Notes under the pieces: model-generated
The model's input: only the letters and a program-made list of their open reading frames with translations
Database searches by the model: none
What the model was told of the DNA's origin: nothing
Program-made: the position numbers and the translations under genes
Shown: piece after piece, positions 50,146 through 58,498 of the stretch
How positions within the stretch are numbered: position 1 is the first letter of the stretch
How the letters are laid out: every line of letters begins with the position of its first letter
Assembly: GCA_020253445.1 (NCBI GenBank)
Contig: JADCBP010000009.1
Span: forward strand, 124,001-188,000
Source of the DNA: Methylobacterium sp.
GTDB lineage: Bacteria; Pseudomonadota; Alphaproteobacteria; Rhizobiales; Beijerinckiaceae
Direction: 5' to 3'
Length of the DNA stretch: 64,000 nt

Positions 50146-50382
50146 TCACTTGATCACGAAGGGCAGCAGGCCGAGGAAACGGGCGCGCTTGATCGCCTGG
50201 GCGAGGTCGCGCTGCTTCTTGGCCGAGACAGCCGTGATGCGGGAAGGAACGATCTTGCCACGCTCCGAGATGTAGCGCGAGAGGAGCTTCACGTCCTTGT
50301 AATCGATCTTCGGGGCGCCATTGCCGGTGAACGGGCAGGACTTGCGGCGGCGGAAGAACGGGCGGCGTGCGGGCTGGCTCAT
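50146..50382 (-). CDS. rpsR: 30S ribosomal protein S18
   Basis: 78 residues. Basic start [19 protein letters not shown] and conserved [19 protein letters not shown] and the C-terminal [13 protein letters not shown]. Its ATG overlaps the rpsF stop (ATGA). S18 binds S6 on the 30S platform. Confidence 0.98.
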   Translation of the reverse strand: MSQPARRPFFRRRKSCPFTGNGAPKIDYKDVKLLSRYISERGKIVPSRITAVSAKKQRDLAQAIKRARFLGLLPFVIK

Positions 50383-50804
50383 CAGACTTCCTCCTCGGCG
50401 ACATCATCCACAACCGCATCTTCGCGGTCACGGCGGCGGGGGCGGTCATCGCGGCCGCCACGGTCGTCGTCGCGATCCCGGTCGCGGCGCTGGAGCATCA
50501 CGGAGGGGCCATCCTCGAGCGCCTCGACCTTCACGGTCATGAAGCGGAGAATGTCTTCGGAGATGCGCATCTGGCGCTCCATCTCGGCCACGGCCGCGGC
50601 CGGAGCGTCGATGTTGAACAGCGCATAATGCGCCTTGCGATTCTTCTTGATGCGGAACGCGAGGGATTTCAGCCCCCAGTATTCCACCTTCGTCACCGCG
50701 CCGCCCTTCTGCTCGATGACGGACTTGTAGGTCTCGGTCATCGCTTCAACCTGCTGCGCCGTGACGTCCTGGCGCGCCAGGAACACGTGCTCATACAAAG
50801 CCAT
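50382..50804 (-). CDS. rpsF: 30S ribosomal protein S6
   Basis: 140 residues from the ATG at 50804. [20 protein letters not shown] and [20 protein letters not shown] are diagnostic. The C-terminal tail ([20 protein letters not shown]) is strongly charged and ends in glutamates, reminiscent of the glutamylated tail of E. coli S6. First gene of the rpsF-rpsR operon. Confidence 0.97.
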   Translation of the reverse strand: MALYEHVFLARQDVTAQQVEAMTETYKSVIEQKGGAVTKVEYWGLKSLAFRIKKNRKAHYALFNIDAPAAAVAEMERQMRISEDILRFMTVKVEALEDGPSVMLQRRDRDRDDDRGGRDDRPRRRDREDAVVDDVAEEEV

Positions 50805-51134
50805 AGCTCTTTGCCTTCTGTCATGCCCGGAATGGGCGTTTCTCCCCTCTGGCGCGAAGCCCTTCGAGCCGATGGAAGGCTCGATCCGTTCACGAAGGCG
50901 TTGACACGGGAGACCGAGGTTCGAAACCTCTGCCGGAAAACCGGCTCTCCGTTCAGCCACCGGCCATCGGGGAAGAGGTCTGCATACAGAAATTCTCGCA
51001 GCGCACAAGGGTTTTGCGGCCGAGAAAGACAGTTTCAAACCATGCACCTGCTTGACTTCGCCGCCATCGCCACGCATTGCCGCGCTGTTATGGACCAGAC
51101 GGGCCGAAAGACCGATTGAACGAGGCTTCGCAGC
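50805..51134. other. Divergent gap between rpsF and fabD with a candidate S6:S18 leader hairpin
   Basis: 330 bp. On the minus strand, about 20 bases before the rpsF ATG, GCCC-ATTCC-GGGC (50825-50837) forms a hairpin with CCG at its loop. The S6:S18 feedback RNA motif also exposes CCG in a hairpin, so this might be an autoregulatory leader; the match is short. The rest holds promoters for both sides and no gene I can see. Confidence 0.35.
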
Positions 51135-52073
51135 ATGAGCAGAACCGCTTTCCTCTTTCCCGGTCAGGGCAGCCAGGCCGTCGGCATGGGCAAGTCGCTG
51201 GCCGAAAATTTCGCTCCGGCGCGTGCGGTGTTCGACGAGGTGGATGCGGCTTTGGGCCAGAAGCTCTCGACCCTGATGTTCGAGGGCCCGGAGGATCAGC
51301 TGACCCTCACCGCCAATGCCCAGCCGGCGCTGATGGCGGTGTCGCTGGCGGTGATCCGCACGCTGGAAGCCGAGAAGGGCCTCGATCTCGGCAAGGCGGC
51401 GGATTTCGTCGCGGGGCATTCGCTGGGCGAGTATTCCGCGCTTACAGCCGCCGGTTCGCTCACGATTTCGGAGACGGCGAAGCTGCTGCGCATCCGTGGG
51501 GATGCCATGCAGGCGGCGGTTCCCGTGGGGCGGGGGGCGATGTGCGCGCTGATCGGCGCCGAATGGGAGCTTGCCGCCGAAATCGCCCGCGAGGCCGCCC
51601 AGAATGAAGTCTGCGATGTCGCGAACGACAATGGCGGCGGGCAGGTGGTGCTCTCCGGCCACAAGGGCGCGATCGATCGCGCCATCGAGATCGCCAAGGC
51701 GAAGGGCGTGAAGCGCGCGCTGCCGCTGCCGGTTTCGGCACCGTTCCATTCCTCGCTGATGCAGCCGGCGGCGGAAGCCATGCAGACTGCGCTCGCCACT
51801 GCGACGATTCTCGCGCCGAAGGTTCCGGTGGTCGCGAATGTGCTCGCCGCCCCGGTGACCGATCCGGAGGCGATCCGCCGGCATCTCGTGGAGCAGGTCA
51901 CCGGCTCGGTGCGCTGGCGCGAGAGCATGCTCTGGCTTGGCGCGAACGGCGTGACGCGCTTCGTCGAATGCGGCTCGGGCAAGGTGCTTGCGGGGATTGT
52001 GAAGCGCGTGGTCGCTGGAAGCGAGGCTGTGAGCCTTGGCACGGCGGATGATATTTCGGCCTATTCGGCCTGA
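51135..52073 (+). CDS. fabD: Malonyl-CoA:ACP transacylase
   Basis: 312 residues. Ser96 in [10 protein letters not shown] is the nucleophile, His205 in [14 protein letters not shown] the catalytic base, and [11 protein letters not shown] the N-terminal signature. It loads malonyl groups on acyl carrier protein. fabG follows after 12 bp. Confidence 0.97.
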   Translation: MSRTAFLFPGQGSQAVGMGKSLAENFAPARAVFDEVDAALGQKLSTLMFEGPEDQLTLTANAQPALMAVSLAVIRTLEAEKGLDLGKAADFVAGHSLGEYSALTAAGSLTISETAKLLRIRGDAMQAAVPVGRGAMCALIGAEWELAAEIAREAAQNEVCDVANDNGGGQVVLSGHKGAIDRAIEIAKAKGVKRALPLPVSAPFHSSLMQPAAEAMQTALATATILAPKVPVVANVLAAPVTDPEAIRRHLVEQVTGSVRWRESMLWLGANGVTRFVECGSGKVLAGIVKRVVAGSEAVSLGTADDISAYSA

Positions 52074-52085
52074 CAGGAGACTTCC

Positions 52086-52823
52086 ATGTTCTCACTCACC
52101 GGCAAATTCGCCCTTGTCACCGGCGCCTCGGGCGGCATCGGGTCTTCCATTGCCGAGGCTTTGCACGCGCAGGGCGCGACCGTGTGCCTCTCGGGCACGC
52201 GCCGCGAGGCGCTGGAGGCCGTGGCCGGCAAGCTCGGCAGCCGCACGCATATCGTGACGGCGAACCTTTCGGATCGTGCATCCGTCGAGGCCCTCGTGCC
52301 CGAGGCCGAGAAGGCGCTTGGAGGGCTCGATATCCTTGTCAACAACGCCGGCATCACGCGCGACAACCTCTTCATGCGCATGAAGGATGAGGAATGGGAT
52401 CAGGTTCTTGCCGTCAACCTCACCTCGTCCTTCATCCTCGCGCGCGCCGCCGTGAAGGGCATGATGAAGCGTCGCTTCGGCCGCATCATCGGCATCACGA
52501 GCGTCGTCGGCGTCACCGGCAATCCCGGCCAGGCGAATTACTGCGCGGCCAAGGCCGGCATGATCGGCATGACGAAGAGCCTCGCGGCGGAAGTGGCGAG
52601 CCGGGGAATTACGGTCAATTGCGTGGCGCCGGGCTTCATCGAGAGCGCGATGACGGATGCGCTGAACGAAAAGCAGCGCGAGGCGATCATGGCCTCGATT
52701 CCGGCTGGCCGCATGGGCACGGGCGCGGAAATCGCCGGCGCCGTGGCCTATCTCGCCTCCGTGGAGGCCGCCTACGTCAACGGACAGACCCTGCATGTGA
52801 ATGGCGGCATGGCGCGCATCTGA
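52086..52823 (+). CDS. fabG: 3-oxoacyl-ACP reductase
   Basis: 245 residues. TGASGGIG at 12-19, NNAG near 86, Ser139, Tyr152 and Lys156 in the active site, and [12 protein letters not shown], the FabG C-terminal pattern. Reduces 3-oxoacyl-ACP with NADPH. Followed by a 157-bp gap before acpP. Confidence 0.96.
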   Translation: MFSLTGKFALVTGASGGIGSSIAEALHAQGATVCLSGTRREALEAVAGKLGSRTHIVTANLSDRASVEALVPEAEKALGGLDILVNNAGITRDNLFMRMKDEEWDQVLAVNLTSSFILARAAVKGMMKRRFGRIIGITSVVGVTGNPGQANYCAAKAGMIGMTKSLAAEVASRGITVNCVAPGFIESAMTDALNEKQREAIMASIPAGRMGTGAEIAGAVAYLASVEAAYVNGQTLHVNGGMARI

Positions 52824-52867
52824 GCCATCCTTTCCGGGAAATCCCCGAGTTTGGTTGCACCGCAACG

Positions 52868-52895
52868 TTGACATTCCTTTCCCAATCCTGAAAGG
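52868..52895 (+). promoter_or_regulatory. Candidate acpP promoter element
   Basis: TTGACA at 52868-52873, about 110 bases before acpP, is a good -35 match, followed by the imperfect inverted repeat CCTTTC...GAAAGG at 52877-52895. No strong -10 box was seen, so a separate acpP promoter is only suggested. AcpP is needed in excess over other enzymes, which would fit. Confidence 0.35.
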
Positions 52896-52980
52896 GAAGT
52901 CCCGGTTGCGACGCGCTTCGCCAAAGAGCGGGGATGTGCGCACGGGGGTATTCTTAAGTCAGAACAGAGAAGGTTTAGCC

Positions 52981-53217
52981 ATGAGCGATGTCGCCGAGCG
53001 CGTGAAGAAGATCGTGATCGAGCATCTCAGCGTCGATGCGGACAAGGTTGTCGAAGGCGCGAACTTCATCGACGATCTGGGCGCGGACAGCCTCGACACC
53101 GTCGAGCTGGTGATGGCGTTCGAAGAAGAATTCGGCGTCGAGATCCCGGATGACGCCGCCGAGACGATCCAGACGGTCGGCGACGCGGTGAAATTCCTCG
53201 AGAAGAACGCGGCCTGA
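52981..53217 (+). CDS. acpP: Acyl carrier protein
   Basis: 78 residues, acidic, with Ser37 in [10 protein letters not shown] for phosphopantetheine. The ATG at 52981 follows AGAAGG. Carries growing chains in fatty-acid synthesis. fabF follows after 13 bp. Confidence 0.98.
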   Translation: MSDVAERVKKIVIEHLSVDADKVVEGANFIDDLGADSLDTVELVMAFEEEFGVEIPDDAAETIQTVGDAVKFLEKNAA

Positions 53218-53230
53218 CGGCGCGGGCCCC

Positions 53231-54496
53231 ATGCTGCGCCGGGTGGTCATCACGGGTCTGGGAATGGTCACGCCGCATGGCTGCGGCGTGGAACCGACCT
53301 GGAGGAACGTGCTGGATGGTCGCTCGGCGGCCCGGCCGGTGGAGCATTTCAACGTGGCGGATCTGCCGGCGCGCATCGCCTGCCAGATTCCGCGCGGAAA
53401 CGCCCCCGGCGAATTCAATCCCGACGACTGGATGGACCCGAAGGACCAGCGCCGCGTCGATCCGTTCATCGTCTATGCGATGGCCGCGGCGAAACAGGCG
53501 CTGGATGATGCCCGCTGGCACCCATCCACGCCCGACGAGCAGAACTCCACCGGCGTCATCATCGGCTCCGGCATCGGCGGCATCGAGGGCATCAGCGAAA
53601 CGGCCCTGCTTCTGGCCGAAAAGGGCCCGCGCCGCGTCTCTCCGTTTTTCATTCCAGGCCGGCTGATCAATCTCGCCTCGGGCTATGTCTCGATTGCCCA
53701 TGGGCTCAAAGGTCCGAACCATTCGGTCGTCACCGCCTGTTCCACCGGCGCGCATGCCATTGGCGATGGTGCGCGAATGATCGCGCTCGGCGATGCCGAT
53801 GTGATGGTCGCGGGAGGTGCGGAATCGCCAGTCTCGCGCATTTCGCTTGCGGGCTTCGCGGCCTGCCGTGCCCTGTCCACCAGCTTCAACGATACCCCGG
53901 AGAAGGCCTCGCGCCCCTATGACAAGGATCGCGACGGCTTCGTGATGGGCGAGGGCGCCGGCGTGGTGGTGCTCGAGGAACTCGATCATGCCAGGGCCCG
54001 TGGCGCCACCATCTATGCCGAGGTGATTGGCTACGGGATGTCTGGCGATGCCTATCACATCACCTCGCCCAGCGAGGATGGCGATGGCGCATTCCGCTGC
54101 ATGCAGGCGGCGCTGAAGCGCGCGGGCGTTTCGGCTGGCGAAATCGATTACATCAACGCGCACGGCACTTCGACGCCCGTGGGCGACGAAATCGAATTGC
54201 GCGCGGCCGAAAGGCTGCTCGGCAACCAGGCGGGGCGCGTCTCGATGTCTTCCACGAAATCCGCCATCGGCCACCTGTTGGGTGCCGCGGGCGCGGTGGA
54301 GGCGATCTTCACGACGCTGGCGATCCGGGATCAGGTCGCGCCGCCTACCATCAATCTCGACAATCCGTCGGTGGAAACACCGATTGATCTCGTGCCGCAC
54401 CGGGCCCGCAAGCGCGAGATCAACGTGGCGCTGTCGAACTCGTTCGGTTTCGGCGGCACCAATGCCTCGCTGGTCCTGCGTCGCTATGCGTCGTGA
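53231..54496 (+). CDS. fabF: 3-oxoacyl-ACP synthase II
   Basis: 421 residues. Active-site triad Cys170 (VTACSTGAHAIG), His311 (NAHGTSTPVGDE) and His348 (SAIGHLLGAAGA). The C-terminal GFGGTNASLVL loop is present. Condenses malonyl-ACP with acyl-ACP, including the C16:1 to C18:1 step. Confidence 0.97.
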   Translation: MLRRVVITGLGMVTPHGCGVEPTWRNVLDGRSAARPVEHFNVADLPARIACQIPRGNAPGEFNPDDWMDPKDQRRVDPFIVYAMAAAKQALDDARWHPSTPDEQNSTGVIIGSGIGGIEGISETALLLAEKGPRRVSPFFIPGRLINLASGYVSIAHGLKGPNHSVVTACSTGAHAIGDGARMIALGDADVMVAGGAESPVSRISLAGFAACRALSTSFNDTPEKASRPYDKDRDGFVMGEGAGVVVLEELDHARARGATIYAEVIGYGMSGDAYHITSPSEDGDGAFRCMQAALKRAGVSAGEIDYINAHGTSTPVGDEIELRAAERLLGNQAGRVSMSSTKSAIGHLLGAAGAVEAIFTTLAIRDQVAPPTINLDNPSVETPIDLVPHRARKREINVALSNSFGFGGTNASLVLRRYAS

Positions 54497-54607
54497 GCCT
54501 CAACCCGGCTTTCGCCATAATCCTGCGGGAAGAGGAGAGGGAAAGCGCGCCGTGTTCCGTTGGCCGCTTCGAAATGTCCGCTTCGGCGCGGACCCTGCGA
54601 GCCCGGC

Positions 54608-56002
54608 ATGACCTTGACGCCCGATCCGTCCAAACCCGATCCGTCCAAACTCGATCCGCCCAAGTCTGAAGCCGGCAGGGGCGAGCCGGAAAAGGCAGGC
54701 TGGCTGGCCCGCAAGCGCGCGCGCCCCGGAGCCGGCGAGGCCGTGAAGGCCGAGCCTGCACCGCCGCCGCCGCGCAAGAAGCGCAAGACCGGCATCACCG
54801 CCCTGTTCTCGGGGCTGATGACTGCGGCCGTGTTCCTGCTCGTGGCAGTTTTCGCGGGCGTAACCCTCGCCCATCGCGAATTCTCCGAGCCCGGCCCGCT
54901 GCAGACCGACAAGGTCGTGATCATCGAGCGCGGCTCGACCACCGAGGACATCGTCGAGACACTGACGCGCGAAGGCGTGGTCACCCGCCCCAGCCTGCTC
55001 TGGGCCGTGCTGCTCTGGCGCGATATCAGCTCGAAATTCAGTTCGGAAGGCGCGAACCGCCGGGCCAAGAGCGGTGAATATCTCTTCCGGCAATCCGCCT
55101 CGATGAGCGAAGTGGTGGATGTCATCACCTCGGGACGCTCGATCCAGCATGCGATCACCATTCCCGAGGGCCTGACCAGCGAGCAGATCGTCGAGCGCCT
55201 GATGCAGAATGAGCTGCTCACGGGGGAGATCGAGAGCATCCCCGCCGAAGGGGCGCTCCTTCCCGATACCTATCGCATCAATCGCGGCACCAGCCGCGAG
55301 GCGCTCATCGCCCGCATGGCCAGCGAGCAGCGCCGGGTGCTGAACGAGATCTGGAGCCGCCGCGCGAAGGATCTTCCCCTGCGCAATCCGCGGGAACTGG
55401 TGACGCTCGCCTCGATCGTCGAGAAGGAAACGGGCCGCGCGGATGAGCGACCGCGGGTCGCCAGCGTGTTCTACAATCGGCTTGAGAAGAAGATGCGGCT
55501 GCAATCCGATCCGACGATCATCTATGGCCTTGTCGGCGGCAAGGGCAGCCTTGGCCGGCCCATCAGCCGCGCCGATATCGATCGCCCCACGGCCTACAAT
55601 ACCTACACCATCCCGGCCCTGCCGCCGGGGCCCATCGCCAATCCCGGGCGCGCGGCCATGGAAGCGACCGCCAACCCTTCGCGCACGCGCGACCTCTATT
55701 TCGTGGCCGATGGCACCGGGGGCCATGCCTTTGCCGAGACGCTGGAACAGCATAACCGCAATGTTGCCCGCTGGCGCCAGATCGAGTCGATGCGGGCGGC
55801 GATACCGGCCGCTCCGGGGCTCCAGCCTGCGCCGGGCATGCCGGCGGCTGCCTCCGCCGATGATGGCGCCACCGCGCCGCAGGTGCAGGGCTTCTCCCAG
55901 CCGGATCGTCGGCCGGGCCAGGTCACCACGCCGGCTCCGGCAGGACGGCCCGCCGGCACGCCTGATCCTCCCGCGGGCCGGGCGGCCCCCCAGCCCAACT
56001 GA
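54608..56002 (+). CDS. mltG: Endolytic murein transglycosylase MltG (YceG-like)
   Basis: 464 residues from the ATG at 54608. A Pro/Lys/Asp-rich cytoplasmic start with a tandem PDPSK-type repeat, one membrane helix near 64-86, and the periplasmic YceG domain. The catalytic region LASIVEKETGRADERPRVAS (Glu272/274) and QSDPTIIYGL are present. C-terminal 70 residues are Pro/Gly/Ala-rich and unstructured. It cleaves nascent glycan strands to set their length. Follows fabF by 111 bp; gmk is next. Confidence 0.94.
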   Translation: MTLTPDPSKPDPSKLDPPKSEAGRGEPEKAGWLARKRARPGAGEAVKAEPAPPPPRKKRKTGITALFSGLMTAAVFLLVAVFAGVTLAHREFSEPGPLQTDKVVIIERGSTTEDIVETLTREGVVTRPSLLWAVLLWRDISSKFSSEGANRRAKSGEYLFRQSASMSEVVDVITSGRSIQHAITIPEGLTSEQIVERLMQNELLTGEIESIPAEGALLPDTYRINRGTSREALIARMASEQRRVLNEIWSRRAKDLPLRNPRELVTLASIVEKETGRADERPRVASVFYNRLEKKMRLQSDPTIIYGLVGGKGSLGRPISRADIDRPTAYNTYTIPALPPGPIANPGRAAMEATANPSRTRDLYFVADGTGGHAFAETLEQHNRNVARWRQIESMRAAIPAAPGLQPAPGMPAAASADDGATAPQVQGFSQPDRRPGQVTTPAPAGRPAGTPDPPAGRAAPQPN

Positions 56003-56040
56003 CATCTCCCTTCGGCCTCGTCCCATTCCCGGTGCGATCC

Positions 56041-56727
56041 ATGGTCCATGACGTTCCTTCTCGCTTAGCCGCCCGCAGGGGCGTGATGCTCGTCATCTCC
56101 TCGCCCTCGGGGGCCGGCAAATCCGCCCTGTCGCGCGCGCTGCTCGACAAGGATCGCGAGGGACGCCAGCAGATCGTCCTGTCGGTTTCGGTGACCACCC
56201 GCGCGAAGCGGGCGAGCGAGATCGACGGCGTGCATTATCATTTCGTGGATATCGAGACGTTCGAGCGCATGCGCGATCGCGGCGAATTGCTGGAATGGGC
56301 CGAAGTCCATGGCAATTTCTACGCGACCCCCCGCAAGCCGGTGGAAGCCGCGCTGACCGATGGCAGGGACGTGCTCTTCGACATCGACGTGCAGGGGACG
56401 CTGCAGCTCTACCGCACCATGCGGGACGATGTGGTGAGCGTCTTCATCCTGCCGCCCTCCATCGCCGAGTTGCAGAACCGGCTACGCCGCCGCGCGGAGG
56501 ATGCCGAAGCGGTGATCCAGCGCCGCCTGCACACGGCCGAGCGTGAGCTCGAGGCCTGGCAGGATTACGACTATGTGCTGGTGAACGAGGATCTCGACAC
56601 CTGCTTCCAGCAGCTTGAATCGATACTCGAATCCGAGCGGTTGAAGCGCGTGCGCAATCCGGCTCTGGCCGGGCGCCTGGCAATCCTGCAGCAAGATCTG
56701 AAGGATGTACTCGCTCAGCCGCGCTGA
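56041..56727 (+). CDS. gmk: Guanylate kinase
   Basis: 228 residues from the ATG at 56041. P-loop [13 protein letters not shown], then [21 protein letters not shown] and [11 protein letters not shown]. Phosphorylates GMP to GDP. yicC, which lies between mltG and gmk in many relatives, is absent here. The 3' end overlaps the convergent rsmA by 13 bp. Confidence 0.96.
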   Translation: MVHDVPSRLAARRGVMLVISSPSGAGKSALSRALLDKDREGRQQIVLSVSVTTRAKRASEIDGVHYHFVDIETFERMRDRGELLEWAEVHGNFYATPRKPVEAALTDGRDVLFDIDVQGTLQLYRTMRDDVVSVFILPPSIAELQNRLRRRAEDAEAVIQRRLHTAERELEAWQDYDYVLVNEDLDTCFQQLESILESERLKRVRNPALAGRLAILQQDLKDVLAQPR

Positions 56728-57563
56728 GCGTCGAGCGCGTTGGCGAGCGCCACGAACCCCGCCACAGGCACGGTCTCGGGGCGCGCCGTCGGGTCGATGC
56801 CCGCAATCGCCAGCGCGGCCTCAAAACCCTCGAGCGATTTCAGGCTCTGCCGCAGCATCTTCCGGCGCTGGTTGAAGGCCGCCGCCGTCACCTGTTCCAG
56901 CCTTTCGAGGCGGCAGGCAAGGGGCTTGGCGCGGGGACGGAGGGTTACGACGCTGGAAGTCACCTTCGGCGGCGGCGTGAACGCCGCAGGCGGGAGATCG
57001 AAGGCGATATGCGCCTCCGTCCGCCAGCCCGCGAGGATGCCGAGGCGCCCATAATCCGAAACCTCAGCCGGCGTGGCGACGATCCGCCGCGCCACCTCCC
57101 GCTGGAACATCAGCGTGAGGCTCTCCCATGCAGGAGGCCAGGGCAGGCGCAACCAGCCGATCAGAAGTTCGGTGCCGATGTTGTAGGGCAGGTTCGAAAC
57201 GATGCGCGTGGGGGTTCCCCGCGCCAGCGCTTCGTAATCCGCCTTGAGCGCATCGCCCTCGACGATGCGGAGGCGGCCGGGATAGCGCGCGGCAATTTCC
57301 TCCAGCGCGGCGATGCAGCGCCGGTCCCGCTCGATGGCCACGACTTCCGCCGCTCCGGCCGCGAGCAGCGCACGGGTGAGGCCACCCGGACCGGGGCCGA
57401 CCTCGATGACGCGTCGCCCCTCGAGCGGGCCAGCCTCGCGGGCAATCTTCGCCGTGATGTTGAAATCCAGCAGGAAATTCTGCCCAAGGCTCTTCAAGGC
57501 CGCAAGGCCATGGGCGCGGATGACCTCGCGAAGGGGCGGAAGGCCATCCTCGAAGGCCGCCAT
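56715..57563 (-). CDS. rsmA: 16S rRNA (adenine1518/1519-N6)-dimethyltransferase
   Basis: 282 residues. [33 protein letters not shown] (SAM site) and the catalytic [11 protein letters not shown] are diagnostic. Dimethylates two adenosines of 16S rRNA. It overlaps the SurA-like gene by ATGA. pdxA, usually between them in relatives, is missing. Confidence 0.96.
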   Translation of the reverse strand: MAAFEDGLPPLREVIRAHGLAALKSLGQNFLLDFNITAKIAREAGPLEGRRVIEVGPGPGGLTRALLAAGAAEVVAIERDRRCIAALEEIAARYPGRLRIVEGDALKADYEALARGTPTRIVSNLPYNIGTELLIGWLRLPWPPAWESLTLMFQREVARRIVATPAEVSDYGRLGILAGWRTEAHIAFDLPPAAFTPPPKVTSSVVTLRPRAKPLACRLERLEQVTAAAFNQRRKMLRQSLKSLEGFEAALAIAGIDPTARPETVPVAGFVALANALDAQRG

Positions 57564-58486
57564 CAGCGGTTCATCCGGATGTCCATGGTCTTGCGCAGTT
57601 CGGCGATATAGCTGCGCGCGCGCTCCGTGATGCGCTGCTGGCCGAGGCGCTCGGCCACTTCCGCGCGCAGCGCCTGCGATACGGGACGGGGATTGCGCTC
57701 GCAGACCGCGACCATCTCGATGCCCTGGTCCGTGCGGAATGGTGCCGTCAGCTTGCCGACGGGCGTGCGTTCGAGCAGGTTCAGCAGCGCCTCGCTAAGC
57801 TGGTCCGATGAGCGCAGCTGCGCCGGCCGGATCGCCACATCGGGGAGCGTCCGCAATTCGTCGAACCCCGTCTCGCAGCCGGAGAAGCGGGCTCGCGCGG
57901 CATTGGCCGCAGCCTCCCGCGCGCCAGGCGAGACACCGCGAGGCACGACGAAGACGACATTGCGGAGGAAGTAATCCACAATCGGCTTCTGCTTGCGCAT
58001 CTCCTCGTCGATGGCCTTCTCGAGATCGCCGGCGGAAACCTGCGATCCCTTCCGGGCCTGATCACGCAGCAGGACCTGCCAGGCGAGATCGGCGCGGATC
58101 CTGTCGCGCAGGTTGGAGGGCTCGATACCCGATTGCCGCAGCGCCGCATCGAAGGCCGCGATATCACGCCCGCCGCTCTTGGCGATGCGGGCATATTCCA
58201 CCTCCACGCCTTCCTCTGTCACGCGATAACCGGCGCGACGGGCCTGGATGAGCTTCACCTTGTCGTCGACCAGTTCCTCGATCGCGGCGCGGCGATCGAT
58301 GCGGCGCCCTTCGACGAGCTGCACGATCCGCATGCGCTGCGCGACGTCAAAATCCGTGATCGGCAGGCCGTTCACGGTCGCGATGACGTTCTGGGCATGC
58401 GCCGGAACGGCGGTCAACCCGGCAAAAGCGAGCGCCAAAACCGCGAGCAGCAGCTGTCGAACCCTTGTCATCATGCCAAAACCCAT
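57563..58486 (-). CDS. surA: SurA-like periplasmic chaperone
   Basis: 307 residues with a signal peptide (hydrophobic 9-31, cleaved near AHAQ). The SurA N-terminal domain starts [21 protein letters not shown] and runs to about 180. A single weakly conserved parvulin-like domain follows ([23 protein letters not shown]), against two in E. coli (428 residues). It should help outer-membrane proteins such as LptD fold. ATG at 58486 chosen; ATGs at 58474 and 58471 are alternatives. lptD precedes it by 12 bp. Confidence 0.88.
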   Translation of the reverse strand: MGFGMMTRVRQLLLAVLALAFAGLTAVPAHAQNVIATVNGLPITDFDVAQRMRIVQLVEGRRIDRRAAIEELVDDKVKLIQARRAGYRVTEEGVEVEYARIAKSGGRDIAAFDAALRQSGIEPSNLRDRIRADLAWQVLLRDQARKGSQVSAGDLEKAIDEEMRKQKPIVDYFLRNVVFVVPRGVSPGAREAAANAARARFSGCETGFDELRTLPDVAIRPAQLRSSDQLSEALLNLLERTPVGKLTAPFRTDQGIEMVAVCERNPRPVSQALRAEVAERLGQQRITERARSYIAELRKTMDIRMNR

Positions 58487-58498
58487 GCCCGATGCACC

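Noticed and set aside
50920-50945. tRNA-like GGTTCGAAACCTC near fabD
   Set aside because: Only the arm resembles a T-loop; no acceptor stem, D-arm or anticodon arm fits around it.
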